Shown here piece after piece: positions 32,713-41,372 of a DNA stretch of 64,000 nt. The DNA is taken from NCBI RefSeq assembly GCF_020164455.1, contig NZ_JAIQWW010000008.1, positions 124,001 to 188,000 of the forward strand, written 5' to 3'. Positions within the stretch are counted from its first letter, which is position 1; the number at the start of each line of letters is the position of its first letter. The DNA comes from Phyllobacterium chamaecytisi (GTDB lineage: Bacteria; Pseudomonadota; Alphaproteobacteria; Rhizobiales; Rhizobiaceae). The translations under genes and the position numbers were made by a program. The notes below the pieces were generated by a model. It worked only from the letters and a program-made list of their open reading frames with translations. It ran no database searches and had not been told where the DNA came from.

Positions 32713-33638
32713 GTGTCTGGTTACATCCCTGTTCACGATCCACGCTCAATTGAGTCCGTCGCCTGCATCGGCACCGGCACGATCGGAGGTGGCTGGACGG
32801 CCTATTTCCTGTCGCAAGGGCTCAACGTGCGAGCATTCGACCCGGCGCCGCAACAGAGAGTGCGGCTTCGAGCAAATATCGAAGCAATCTGGCCCCGCCT
32901 GGCACAGCTCGATCTCGCCCAGAGCGCTAGCATCGATAGGCTCGTGATCTGCGAGACAATCGAAGAGGCGCTCGACGGTGTGAGCTATGTCCAGGAGAGC
33001 ATCATCGAGGATAAAGCACTCAAGTCTGCCCTATTCGCCGAGCTTGATGCAAAGACATCGGCGGATGTTGTCCTGGCGACATCTTCGTCTCAGTTTATTC
33101 CATCCGACCTAGCGTCCAACTGCCAATTTCCGGAGCGGGTAATCGTAGCACATCCGTTCGCTCCCACTTACCTCATTCCGCTGGTCGAGCTTCTCGCTAT
33201 TCCCGGCAAGTCGGACGGAGCGGTACAGTGGGCAAGGGAGTTCCTCATCGCTGTTGGGAAAAAGCCAGTTATGCTGAAAAAAGAAATTAACGGTTACATC
33301 GGAAACCGCCTTCAGAAAGCCTACGTCGACGAAGCACGCCGCCTAGTCGAGGAGGGTTACTGCACTTACCAAGACGTCGATGAAGTCATCGTTAACGGCT
33401 TCGGCGTTCGAATGGCTTTCATGGGCCTAAGCCAATACTACAATCTTGGTGGCGGCCTGGGTGGTATCGAACACTGCTTCAAGCTGTTCGGTTGGAAGGG
33501 CACGCGCGAGGCGCAGGAAGACCTGCGCGCGACCGTGCAGAAATTCGCGCAAGCGTCTCGATGGAAAAACTTGAAGAATGGCGAGACGAGAACATCCTTC
33601 GTATCCTTAAGGCACGCCGCATTAAACCTGAAGCGTAA
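32713..33638 (+). pseudogene. Carnitine-dehydrogenase-like 3-hydroxyacyl dehydrogenase, frameshifted near the end
   Basis: From GTG 32713, with AAGGAA before it, the frame gives a 3-hydroxyacyl-CoA-dehydrogenase fold. It has the NAD motif CIGTGTIGGGW, then SSSSQF, VAHPFAPTYLIPLVEL with the catalytic His and INGYIGNRLQ. Near residue 280 the original frame is lost. The expected C-terminal helix (MEKLEEWRDENILRILKARR) is in the next frame and ends at TAA 33636-33638. The actual open frame instead runs on to 33888 through unrelated codons, giving 391 residues. It lacks the thioesterase domain of the paralogue at 15041. The catalytic core is whole, so partial function cannot be excluded. Confidence 0.82.
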
Positions 33639-33713
33639 GCACGGAAGACCAGCTCTCGACAATTGCCTACGCCGGCACACAAACAACGGGATCACTATAC
33701 AATGGAACAAGAT

Positions 33714-33930
33714 GAGCATTGATGTTTCTATCACATGTGCGGTGCGGGTGACGTATCCAAGACGAATCACCCGTCTATTCCGGCGCTCCCGAAGGCAATT
33801 GCCTAAGCAGGTATCGAGGCGGCCAAGCATGGTCCGCGATCCCAACACCGGCGTCGGTACACACAATGTCGATCTCTACGGCGAGTGAATGAGCGCATTC
33901 GTGACAGTAACGCCGGCGTCATCCTGACCT
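33714..33930 (+). pseudogene. N-terminal remnant of a second BKACE gene
   Basis: ATG 33714 starts MSIDVSITCAV, matching ISEVFITCAV of the BKACE at 14136. The next frame continues with pieces equivalent to TPKEIA..GIEAAK, and then RDPNTGVGTHNVDLY and ERIRDSNAGVIL, all at family-typical spacing. Frameshifts and a stop break it, and nothing is left beyond the first quarter. Its place right behind a carnitine-type dehydrogenase mirrors, in reverse order, the intact pair at 14136-16534. Confidence 0.8.
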
Positions 33931-33959
33931 GACGGGCAGCGGTTTAGGCATGATTGTTG

Positions 33960-34560
33960 TCGATGACGCGAAGCCGTACGTTCCTGCTTAGCACGGACGT
34001 TCGCCCCGCTCACATGCGCTGTCACACGTCGAGGCTCTGCGCCCTGAGATAATGACGCTTGTGCTGTTGCTGTTGACTGGCATGCGTCACGAACACGAGC
34101 TCGATATCCGCTGGTGCTGGCCACCAGCCTTGCGAGTGAGCACGTCCCTTTTTGCCTATTGCGTAGAAAACTTGCAAAATCCAGCGACGCCTGAGCACCG
34201 TAAAGCCTTTGGCACCGTCGGGAGGCTTGATGATCTCGATGGTCCGATGCCAAAGTGCCGCGAGGGTGTCGCGCAGCTTGTCTCCCGCATAGCCGTCATC
34301 GGCAAAGAGGGCAGCCGCGGATAGAACGCCCGGATTGAGGTCAGCACCTCCACCTCACCACCGCGGTCCTGAATGTCGGCGGTGTAAACGCGCAGTCCGA
34401 CGAGATGCCCTATGTAGCGATGACGATGTGGCGCTGGCGCCCTTGATCGACTTGCCGCATCAAAGCCGCCGCTTTCGGTCGTCTTGACGACTGGCTGTCG
34501 ATCACGTCAGCCGACGGGCGCGCCTCGCGTATTAGTCGTCGCCGTCTGCCGCGTTGATGC
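33960..34560 (-). mobile_element. IS5-family transposase remnant
   Basis: The minus strand yields, in changing frames, DRQ.VKTTESGGFDA, RHRYIGHLVGLRVYTADIQD, then FADDGYAGDKLRDTLAALWH (in part) and TIEIIKPPDGAKGF, a recognisable order for IS5-type DDE transposases. Several frameshifts make it inactive. It lies inside the DNA that splits the second PotA-like gene and may have helped bring that segment in. Confidence 0.78.
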
Positions 34561-34699
34561 AGGAATCTGGCAACCGGTCAATCGAAATCGGTGAAATTCG
34601 TCTCCAGAACCCGGTATTTTTTGACAACGATAACAAGTCTCTGACGACAAAGTCGCGGAGTCCGACATGGGAAATTTTCATTAGTCAATCTCATACCCC

Positions 34700-34862
34700 T
34701 CATCTATCTGGGCGACCACGTGCGCATTCGGGTGTCGGTCTGCGGCCATGACGACTTTGTGATCAAGCTGCCGAATTCGGAAGGCGTGGTGCAGCTCGAT
34801 CCGGGCACCGCGATCACCATCGGCTGGAAGACTGAGGATTGTCGGGCGCTCGATGTGTCATG
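34700..34862 (+). pseudogene. 3' end of the second PotA-like gene
   Basis: Matches 20657-20819 with a single difference in the coding part by eye, and ends at the equivalent TGA. The match continues without gaps through the intergenic DNA and the start of the following binding-protein gene to about 35057, roughly 98 percent overall. This is the second half of the PotA copy whose middle is at 32212-32590. Confidence 0.93.
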
Positions 34863-34952
34863 ACGATGGCCCGGTGCGCCGCTGCGGTAGTTGGGCTTTT
34901 TGGCCATGCCGTCCCTATCCTGGGGATCGCATAACAAGGGAGGAAGCAGTCG

Positions 34953-36014
34953 ATGAGGATGACTTCAATGAACGCTGGAGCCTTAGCGGTGATCGGTCTG
35001 GCCGGTATGCTGGCGACAGCGGAAACCGCCTTTGCGGGCGATCAGCTGACGGTCACCAGTTCTGGTGGGGCCTATCAGGAGGCGCAGCGCAAGGCGATTT
35101 TCGAGCCGTTTGTCAAGGCGACCGGGATCAAACTCACCGAGGATGAGTGGAGCTTCGAGATGGCAAAGATTCGTGCCATGGTCGAAACGAGGACGGTGAA
35201 CTGGGACGTGGTCGAACCTTACGGGTCGATGGTCTTTCAAATGTGCGAGGAGGGCCTCATCGAGACAATCGACTGGAAGAAGTTGGGCCTCGATCGGGCG
35301 AAGTTCATGGGTACCGACGGGCAGGAATGCGGGGTGCCGACGCAAACCAATGCAACGATCCTCGCCTATGACAAGGATAAGCTGCCGAATGGCCCGAAGG
35401 CCATCGCCGATCTGTTCGACACGAAGAAATTCGCCGGCAAACGGGGATTGTGGAAGAGCCCCGTAGGCAATATCGAATGGGCACTGATCGCCGACGGCGT
35501 GCCGATCAAGGACGTTTATAAGGTCCTCAGCGAGCCGGGGGGCGTCGATCGAGCCTTCAAGAAGCTTGACACGATCAAGAAGGACATCGTCTGGTGGTCC
35601 GCTGGCGCCCAACCAGCGCAGTTGCTGGCTGACGGCCAGGTCATCATGACCGCAGCCTTCAACGGGCGTATCTACGATGCTGTCAAGAACTCCGGTAAGC
35701 ATTTCGAAATCGTGTGGGACGCCGCAGTGGCGGGCTGGAGCTACTGGGTGATTCCTAAAGGCTCCCCACGGCGGGGCGATGCCTACAAGTTTATCGCGTT
35801 CGCAGCTTCGCCTGCGGCTCAGGCCAACTTAACACACTATTTCCCCTATGGGCCGGCCAACAAAGATGCCATGCAGCTTGTCGATCCAGCGATCCTGCCC
35901 CACTTTGCGAACTCGCATGATCATCTGGCGCTTGCTCTGGAGGTCGACATACCCTTCTGGGCAGAGAAGGGCGATGAGCTGAGACAGCGCTTCAACGCCT
36001 GGCTGGCGCAGTAA
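34953..36014 (+). CDS. PotD-type periplasmic binding protein, full length
   Basis: A 353-residue exported binding protein, identical in signal peptide (AVIGLAGMLATAETAFA) to the deleted one at 20910. The mature part diverges from DQLTVTSSGGAYQEAQ onwards. It has the full set of family blocks: YDKDKLPNGPKAIADLFD, GKRGLWKSP, KKLDTIKKDIVWWSAGAQP and the LADGQVIMTAAF strand missing in the 20910 paralogue. GGGAGGAAG precedes ATG. No intact ATPase or permease gene is next to it. The upstream ATPase is broken, and downstream only the first codons of a permease-like start (near 36096) survive. It may serve the 19726-23938 transporter in trans. Confidence 0.9.
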   Translation: MRMTSMNAGALAVIGLAGMLATAETAFAGDQLTVTSSGGAYQEAQRKAIFEPFVKATGIKLTEDEWSFEMAKIRAMVETRTVNWDVVEPYGSMVFQMCEEGLIETIDWKKLGLDRAKFMGTDGQECGVPTQTNATILAYDKDKLPNGPKAIADLFDTKKFAGKRGLWKSPVGNIEWALIADGVPIKDVYKVLSEPGGVDRAFKKLDTIKKDIVWWSAGAQPAQLLADGQVIMTAAFNGRIYDAVKNSGKHFEIVWDAAVAGWSYWVIPKGSPRRGDAYKFIAFAASPAAQANLTHYFPYGPANKDAMQLVDPAILPHFANSHDHLALALEVDIPFWAEKGDELRQRFNAWLAQ

Positions 36015-36027
36015 CAAGGAACGGGGG

Positions 36028-36048
36028 CGAGGGCATCCGTCCTCCTCG
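36028..36048 (+). terminator. Weak stem-loop after binding-protein gene
   Basis: CGAGG pairs with CCTCG across an 11-base loop, 13 bases after the stop. It is shorter than the hairpins at 18510 and 21787 but in the same place and with similar flanks, so probably the eroded equivalent. Confidence 0.5.
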
Positions 36049-36112
36049 TTCTCCTCGAATGACGATTTGAGAAAGAGAGAAAGGGAAGAGAGTCGATGGC
36101 GACGATGGCTGT

Positions 36113-36360
36113 TCACGTCCGAATGGATTGCATCGTTCTCGCCGCCTCTTGCATTGCGCCTTCGGGCAGCCGAGCTGAACTGAAAGCTTCCGAATGAAGA
36201 CTCGGTCCCCGCCGCGCTTTACACACGTGGACCTGCGGTACCACTTTGCGTGTCCGGTCGAGGCGGAAGATGCCTAGGTCGGTGATTACTACGTCTACCA
36301 CCGCCTGCTCAGTGAGCGGCAGCGAGCGGGCGGCCGCCAGCTTGGGCGCGCCGGACTTGT
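36113..36360 (-). pseudogene. C-terminal remnant of a 3-oxoacid CoA-transferase beta subunit
   Basis: The minus strand reads GAPKLAAARSLPLTEQAVVD, then VVITDLGIFRLDR, the closing part of ScoB/AtoA-type subunits (EPKI...LPLTG..VVD.I.TDLAVF). A tail of about 40 more residues leads towards 36113. The glutamate-bearing catalytic part is missing. It faces the binding-protein gene and abuts the residual start of a permease gene (ATGGCGACGATGGCTGTTCA near 36096). From 36361 to 36488 nothing further is recognised. Confidence 0.65.
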
Positions 36361-36488
36361 CCGGGCACCATCCAGTTGGCCAGGTCGCGGTTCGCTGCCT
36401 CCGCCCCTCTAGTTAGCTGAGCGGGTCGTCTCGCACTTCCGATAAGCTGGCGGAGACCACCGTGACCGGAACGTTGGGACCGAGATTG

Positions 36489-36790
36489 TCAGTCAGATCT
36501 GTCAAGCGAAGCGAGCAAATGACCCCTTGGGCGAAACGGAGATTTGACCCCCTCGAAAGGCAGATTGCCCAACTCGTCGATGATGAGCAAGTTCGGCCGG
36601 GACAAGATCGTCAACTGTTTGTCGAGCGAGCCATCGTTGTGGGCCAGCATCGCCGCCAGCGTGGCCGCCGCGACGAACTGCTCGTTGTAGTTCTGTCGGA
36701 TCGCCTCGCGGCCCAGACTCACAGCAAGATGCGTCATGCCCGCACCGGGGGCCCGAGGAATAGCGCCGTGTCGCCGTGAGCAATCCAGCG
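36489..36790 (-). mobile_element. istB: IS21 IstB ATPase fragment
   Basis: Minus-strand frames give ALFLGPP in one phase, then THLAVSLGREAIRQ, FVAAATL and PNLLIIDELGNLPFE in another. These are Walker A, sensor and Walker B regions of the IS21 helper ATPase. The P-loop Lys is replaced (GMTHLA instead of GKTHLA) and the frame is broken there. The C-terminal half and IstA are missing. Inactive remnant. Confidence 0.85.
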
Positions 36791-36804
36791 GCAGGTCGCC
36801 AGCT

Positions 36805-36889
36805 GATGCGACCTTTGAGCGGCTACTGTTTGTTTGGCGGCGTGAACTACGGACCAGACGCAGATTTCCTTACGCTGGGGGTGCACAAC
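36805..36889. repeat. 85-bp repeat, copy 1 (other copy 39904-39985)
   Basis: Shares with 39904-39985 the order TTTGAGCGGCT, GTTTGGC, GAACTACG, ACCAGACGCAGATTTCCT and GTGCACAAC, around 85 percent by eye with small gaps. In the second copy it leads into an IS5-like transposase C-terminus. Here it stands alone behind the IstB fragment. It is probably part of the same dead insertion sequence. Confidence 0.75.
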
Positions 36890-36979
36890 GCAGTAACTCG
36901 GTGACCTTTCCATCCTAACGTAGCCATCGTAAATGCGCGTATACATCGCGAACGCTACGACAAACGAGGGAGGGAATGG

Positions 36980-38625
36980 AATGACGCGAATTCTCGGTGC
37001 CTACAAGCCACTTGCATTTGGCGAGGGGGAAGTTCTACCCGCTCATCGCTCGACCTATGCAGAAATCCCAGTGTTCTACCGGGGGATTTAATCGCAGAAA
37101 GTTGAAATCACAGTAGACCCAGCTGTAGCGCAGACCCATCTTCCGGAACCACTGGTGGCCGATCCGGATGGCGGTGCCCCTGATTGCCTCCTTTAAAGTC
37201 AGCCTCTCGTCATATGGACCTTTCAACGAAGCGGGAATCTTGCTTCGTTGCACCCACAATAATGAGCCGGTCCTCTACAATTCGCATTTGTATCTTGACA
37301 ATGTTGCAGCCATTTGCGGCGGGCGCGAGCGGCGGGGCTGCGCAAAAGAGTTCGCGACGATCAACTTTCAAGACTATGAAAACGTGCGCGTGTGTGAAGT
37401 GGTCAAGGAAGGGGCGCTTCTCATGCGCATCTCTACGACATTCGATCGGATTGCTGGGGAGACGGATCTGCTCTCCGCACTACCCCTTTACAATCTCAAG
37501 GTTATTCCACGTGCGGATGGGCCGGGCGCGGCTATCAAGCAACTAGTGAGCTATGAGGGTGACGCGGTAGGTAAGTGGCAGAAATTCGTTGGAAGCGGGA
37601 TGGTCGAGCTTCGCAGCACGGCAAAGACGGACCTTGCTCCACTTAGTCCGAAGTCGGTTGGACGTGGCTTTTACACAATCGGGGACTATAAGGAACTGCA
37701 CACTATCGGACTGGTCCCCAACGCGGGAGTTCTGCCCGCATCGGGAAATCGCGACGTCGTCGGTCCCCTCGCGCGATGTGTGCGTGACGCGGCCATCTGC
37801 CTGGATGTCCTTGCTGGCTACACTTCAGAGGATCCGAAGACCCTCGCAGGTGTCGGCAAGAAGCCAAAGGGAGACTACTCGTCAAAGCTGAGCGCGAATG
37901 CGCTTAAGGGCAAACGGCTTGCTCTTTACGGGAGCGGATGGCGCAATCAGTCTCTTTCGATGGAGGCGCGGCGACTCTACGACAGAGCATTAGGCGAGAT
38001 TGAAGGGCTCGGAGCGGTTCTGGTCGAAGATCCCTTCGCTGCCTCGGGTTTTGCTGACCTCCGAAGGCCGACTCCTCCGTTTACAGATTGGGACGGGCGT
38101 GGCTTGGAATCCGCTCCTTATGACCTTCACAAATATCTCGAGCGGCTGGGGCCTGGGGCCACACTAACCACATTCGCAGAGTTTGCGAAGGCGATTGACA
38201 GCGAAAACCTATTCGGTCGGGCGGGCTTACTGAACTACCTACCCAATTTGCCACAGTTCGCGGCGATTCTGGCAAACCCGTCACAACCGCCGAACATCAG
38301 CGAGTTCATTGCTGTCAAGGAGCAGTACCTCATGATATTCGATGAGGTATTCGCGCGCTATGACCTCGATGCCTGTGTTTTTCCCCAGATGTTTCAGGAG
38401 CTGCCGCCGCTGCACGGGAAGGAGCCCATTCGTGCGACAACGGTCGATGAAATCAATATCGCCGGCCTACCGGCGGTTACCGTTCCTGCGGGTTGTTACG
38501 CTTCGGGCTCACCGTTCGGCTTGATTTTCGTGGGTCGCATGTGGAGTGAGGCTGAACTGCTAGCGTACGCGTACGCCTATGAGTCCGCAACTCGACATCG
38601 CAAGATACCTATTCTCGATAGATAG
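36980..38625 (+). pseudogene. Acetoacetate-decarboxylase-like gene fused to the C-terminal half of an amidase
   Basis: ATG 36980 starts an acetoacetate-decarboxylase-type N-terminus (GAYKPLAFGEGE, then HRSTYAEIPVFYR). It frameshifts near 37080 (KVEITVDPAVAQTHLPEPLV) and again near 37165. From 37168 one frame of 485 codons stays open. Its residues 5-175 finish the decarboxylase domain, including NLKVIPRADGP with the expected Schiff-base Lys111. Residues 176-485 are the back half of an amidase-signature enzyme (GLVPNAGVLPASGNRDVVGP, then ITVPAG-like AVTVPAGCYASG near the end). The amidase Lys-Ser-Ser catalytic part is absent. Neither half is complete, so a functional enzyme is unlikely, although the long open frame is striking. 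Confidence 0.78.
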
Positions 38626-38659
38626 AAGGGTGTGATTGGGTATCCATAGAGGAAATTGC

Positions 38660-39271
38660 ATGAAGCTCTACTACGCCAAGGGAACCTGCTCGCTCGCGAC
38701 ACACATCGCCCTGCGGGAATTCGATTTGCCTTTCAGTTTGGTGCGTTTCGACATGCGGACCCGTAAGCTCGACGGCGGCGCCGACCTGGAGAGCGTCAAC
38801 AAAAAGGGCCTGGTGCCGGTGCTTGAACTCGAAGACGGCCAGCGCCTCACGGAGGTGGCCGCCATCTTGCAGTACATTGCTCACCGCGGCCGCGCTGGCG
38901 AGTCCTTGAACAGCGATCCGCTGGCCAGGTTCAGGATGGTCGAGATGCTGAACTTCATCGCGACCGAGATTCACAAGGCCTATTGGCCGATCTTCCATGG
39001 CGGCGGCGACGAAGAGAACGCCAAGGCCAGAACCAGGGTTGGCCAGAGCTTCTTGTGGACCGCCAATCGCCTCGAGCAGCACGACTTTATCCTCGGCGAT
39101 CACTTCACGATCGCCGACGCCTATCTCTTCACGACCCTGAACTGGGCGCGACCGGGCGGGATCGATCTCTCGCCCTGGCCCGTGCTCGGCAATTACATGC
39201 AGCGCCTGCGCGCTCGGCCGGCTGTCGACCAGGCGCTACGCGCCGAAGGGCTGCTGCAATATCCGCTGTAA
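38660..39271 (+). CDS. gst: Glutathione S-transferase, beta-class-like
   Basis: A 203-residue two-domain GST. The thioredoxin-like N-terminal domain starts MKLYYAKGTCSLATHIALRE, with the beta-class Cys10, followed by the NKKGLVPVLELEDG cis-proline segment and LTEVAAILQYIA. The C-terminal helical domain holds FILGDHFTIADAYLF. AGAGGAAAT precedes ATG 38660, which I prefer to the upstream in-frame ATG 38636. It conjugates or exchanges glutathione on small electrophiles in the cytoplasm. The gene looks intact and is the only whole gene between two fields of transposase debris. Confidence 0.92.
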   Translation: MKLYYAKGTCSLATHIALREFDLPFSLVRFDMRTRKLDGGADLESVNKKGLVPVLELEDGQRLTEVAAILQYIAHRGRAGESLNSDPLARFRMVEMLNFIATEIHKAYWPIFHGGGDEENAKARTRVGQSFLWTANRLEQHDFILGDHFTIADAYLFTTLNWARPGGIDLSPWPVLGNYMQRLRARPAVDQALRAEGLLQYPL

Positions 39272-39903
39272 GCGAGCGCTTGTAGCCGAGGCACGGGTTC
39301 CGCTCGTCGTAGGGGCAGACCGGCGCACCGGCAATCCACCGCCATCGATTTAAATTTTTCGTCGACCACTGCGACGCAGCGGCCAGGGGAAATCGCGGAG
39401 GCCCGACTGGGATGTCAGTCCCGTCGGCGACACTGGTCGATGTGCGCCATCTGACTGGCGACGGCGATGGCGGTGCTGGACGTCGCCATCAAATCCTGTG
39501 CTCGCTATACTTTGGCTCGAGGGATGTGTGATCTTGCCGTCCCGGCGGAGGATCAGATCCCGCTGCTACGGGCGCGAATTTGCCCTTTGGAAGGTGCTTC
39601 GGCGTTGCCGATGCCGTCGGCTGTCGCCGTGATAGAAGGCGCGACGAGCGGGCGCATCAATCGGCGAAGCTGTGCGAACTGAGCGCGACCGGTGCGGTGG
39701 GTCTTACCTCACACGGTGATTTCACCGCGATCCACTGGATCTATGCAACGGATCCTAAAGTCCGCGGAGAATACAGTTGCACAGGGCCCGCGTCAGCAGT
39801 CGAACCTCGGCCCATGAGGCCGAACCCATGATTCACGCTTGCGGCTGGCATGCTGGTGTTGAGAACCGGACTGCGGGGGGCACGGGAGGTCGATGGCCGC
39901 GAC
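39272..39903. other. Region without a recognisable gene
   Basis: About 630 bp between the GST gene and the IS5-like remnant. Only short frames in several phases are seen. The stretch GTTGCACAGGGCCCGCGTCA to 39850 may be part of the same dead element, but no motif supports this. Confidence 0.45.
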
Positions 39904-40128
39904 GACGCGATGTTTGAGCGGCTGATGATTGTTTGGCCGGGCGAACTACGAACCAGACGCAGATTTCCTAACGCGGGTGCACAACAGAAGGCAGACCATC
40001 GCAAGGCAAACATTCGAGCCAGGGTGGAGCGCCCGTTTCGGGTGATCACGCGCCATCTTGGCCAGCTGCAAAGGCACACCGCCCATCTGCTGTTTGCGCT
40101 GTTGACCTGGGCCGAGAACAATACCTGA
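39904..40128 (+). mobile_element. IS5-like transposase C-terminal remnant with 85-bp repeat
   Basis: The plus frame ends QQKADHRKANIRARVERPFR, then VITRHLG..QRHTAHLLFAL.TWAE and stop. KA.IRARVEHPFRV followed by a leucine-rich stretch is the C-terminus of IS5/IS1182-type transposases. Only about the last 55 codons are convincing. The first 82 bases are the repeat also found at 36805-36889. Confidence 0.7.
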
Positions 40129-40178
40129 CAACCACTCTCAAGCGATTTGCGCTCCTTGGTCTATAGGGCGACGATCAG

Positions 40179-40224
40179 GCATTGCCTCGCCTGTACTGCT
40201 CCCTGAGAATGAGTTGTTGCCTCA
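40179..40224. repeat. 46-bp direct repeat, copy 2 (other copy 13061-13106)
   Basis: Identical by eye to 13061-13106. It stands 24 bases after the stop of the minus-strand aldolase gene and 50 bases behind the IS5-like fragment. This fits a shared insertion-sequence end. Confidence 0.85.
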
Positions 40225-40248
40225 GCCGCTGGGCGGACTGGCAAACTA

Positions 40249-40989
40249 TCACGTCGCGTAGTCCGGGCTAATGCGATCGAGGCGGCGTTTGAGCGCTTCC
40301 CATGGGAGCGGACTTCTGTTGTACCCATGATAGTTGAACTGCGCCGCCGTATGAGCGGCGACACCGCGCGACGGTAGGCTGATCTTTTGCCCGCCTTGCG
40401 TAGCCGCGAGCTGAATGCGACAGGATTGCTCCAAGAGGTACATATTGAGGAACGCTTCAGCGACGGTGCGCCCCACCGTGAGCAAGCCGTGGTGCTTCAA
40501 AATCATCACATCCTTATCGCCGAGATCCCCCACTATCCGTTCGCGCTCGTCGAGATCGAGCGCGATGCCTTCATAGCCGTGATAGGCGACGCCACCGTAG
40601 AAGCACATCGACTTTTGATTCAACGGCAGCAGCCCCTGTTCCTGCGCAGCCACTGCCATTCCAGCCAGAGTGTGCGTGTGCATTACGCATTGGGCGTCTT
40701 CACGACTCATGTGCACGGCGGAATGGATCGTGAAGCCTGCGTTATTTATCTTAGACTTTTCTCCGTCCACAATGGTATGCCCCTCGATGTCGACAACGAC
40801 GAGGCTGGAGGCCGTGATCTCGTCGAACATCATGCCGTACGGATTGAGGAGGAAACGATGCTCCTTTCCAGGCAGGCGCGCCGATAGATGAGTGGAGATC
40901 AGATCGTCCATACCGAAATTGGCGATCAGGCGATAGGCCGCAGCCAGATCGCAGCGAATGCCCCATTCCTGGGAAACGTTGTTACACAT
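40249..40989 (-). CDS. Class II aldolase/adducin-family protein
   Basis: A 246-residue class II aldolase-type protein from ATG 40989, preceded by GAGGCGAGGA; the frame is open to 41121. The zinc-binding HTHT motif is in CVMHTHTLAGMAV near residue 108 and the third ligand in MILKHHGLLTVG near residue 175, with ISTHLSARLPG near residue 37. The family contains sugar-phosphate aldolases, decarboxylases and several enzymes annotated only by fold. The neighbouring D-2-hydroxyacid dehydrogenase is on the same strand, so a sugar acid or hydroxy acid route is plausible. About 380 bp without a recognisable gene separate the two. Confidence 0.85.
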   Translation of the reverse strand: MCNNVSQEWGIRCDLAAAYRLIANFGMDDLISTHLSARLPGKEHRFLLNPYGMMFDEITASSLVVVDIEGHTIVDGEKSKINNAGFTIHSAVHMSREDAQCVMHTHTLAGMAVAAQEQGLLPLNQKSMCFYGGVAYHGYEGIALDLDERERIVGDLGDKDVMILKHHGLLTVGRTVAEAFLNMYLLEQSCRIQLAATQGGQKISLPSRGVAAHTAAQFNYHGYNRSPLPWEALKRRLDRISPDYAT

Positions 40990-41372
40990 TGGTATCCTCG
41001 CCTCGAGCGTGTAATGGAAAAAGTCGACCTTGGGCTGAATTGTCGAACCGCTGCATGATATTATCAGCGCCCAGAGCTGAATGTCGCTAAAAGAGGCCGT
41101 CATATCGCCGAGATTCTGCATCTGAATAGGGAAGTGCGAGGCTGCGATATCTGTTCAGCGTCTTACAGGCCATCGGTAAAATAAAGGCCCTGTGTTCCGG
41201 GACATGACACGCCGAAAGCGCCTTAGCGGATGACACGGCTACTTCGGCTTGTGTCAGATCCCGCGAGTGCTTACGCATTTGGAAGCGCGGATCCGCGGAA
41301 GACAACGTTTGTATCTTTGGCGGCGAAGAGGCTGAATACCCGATGCACGAGGTATTTCGTGCGTTGCCGCGG

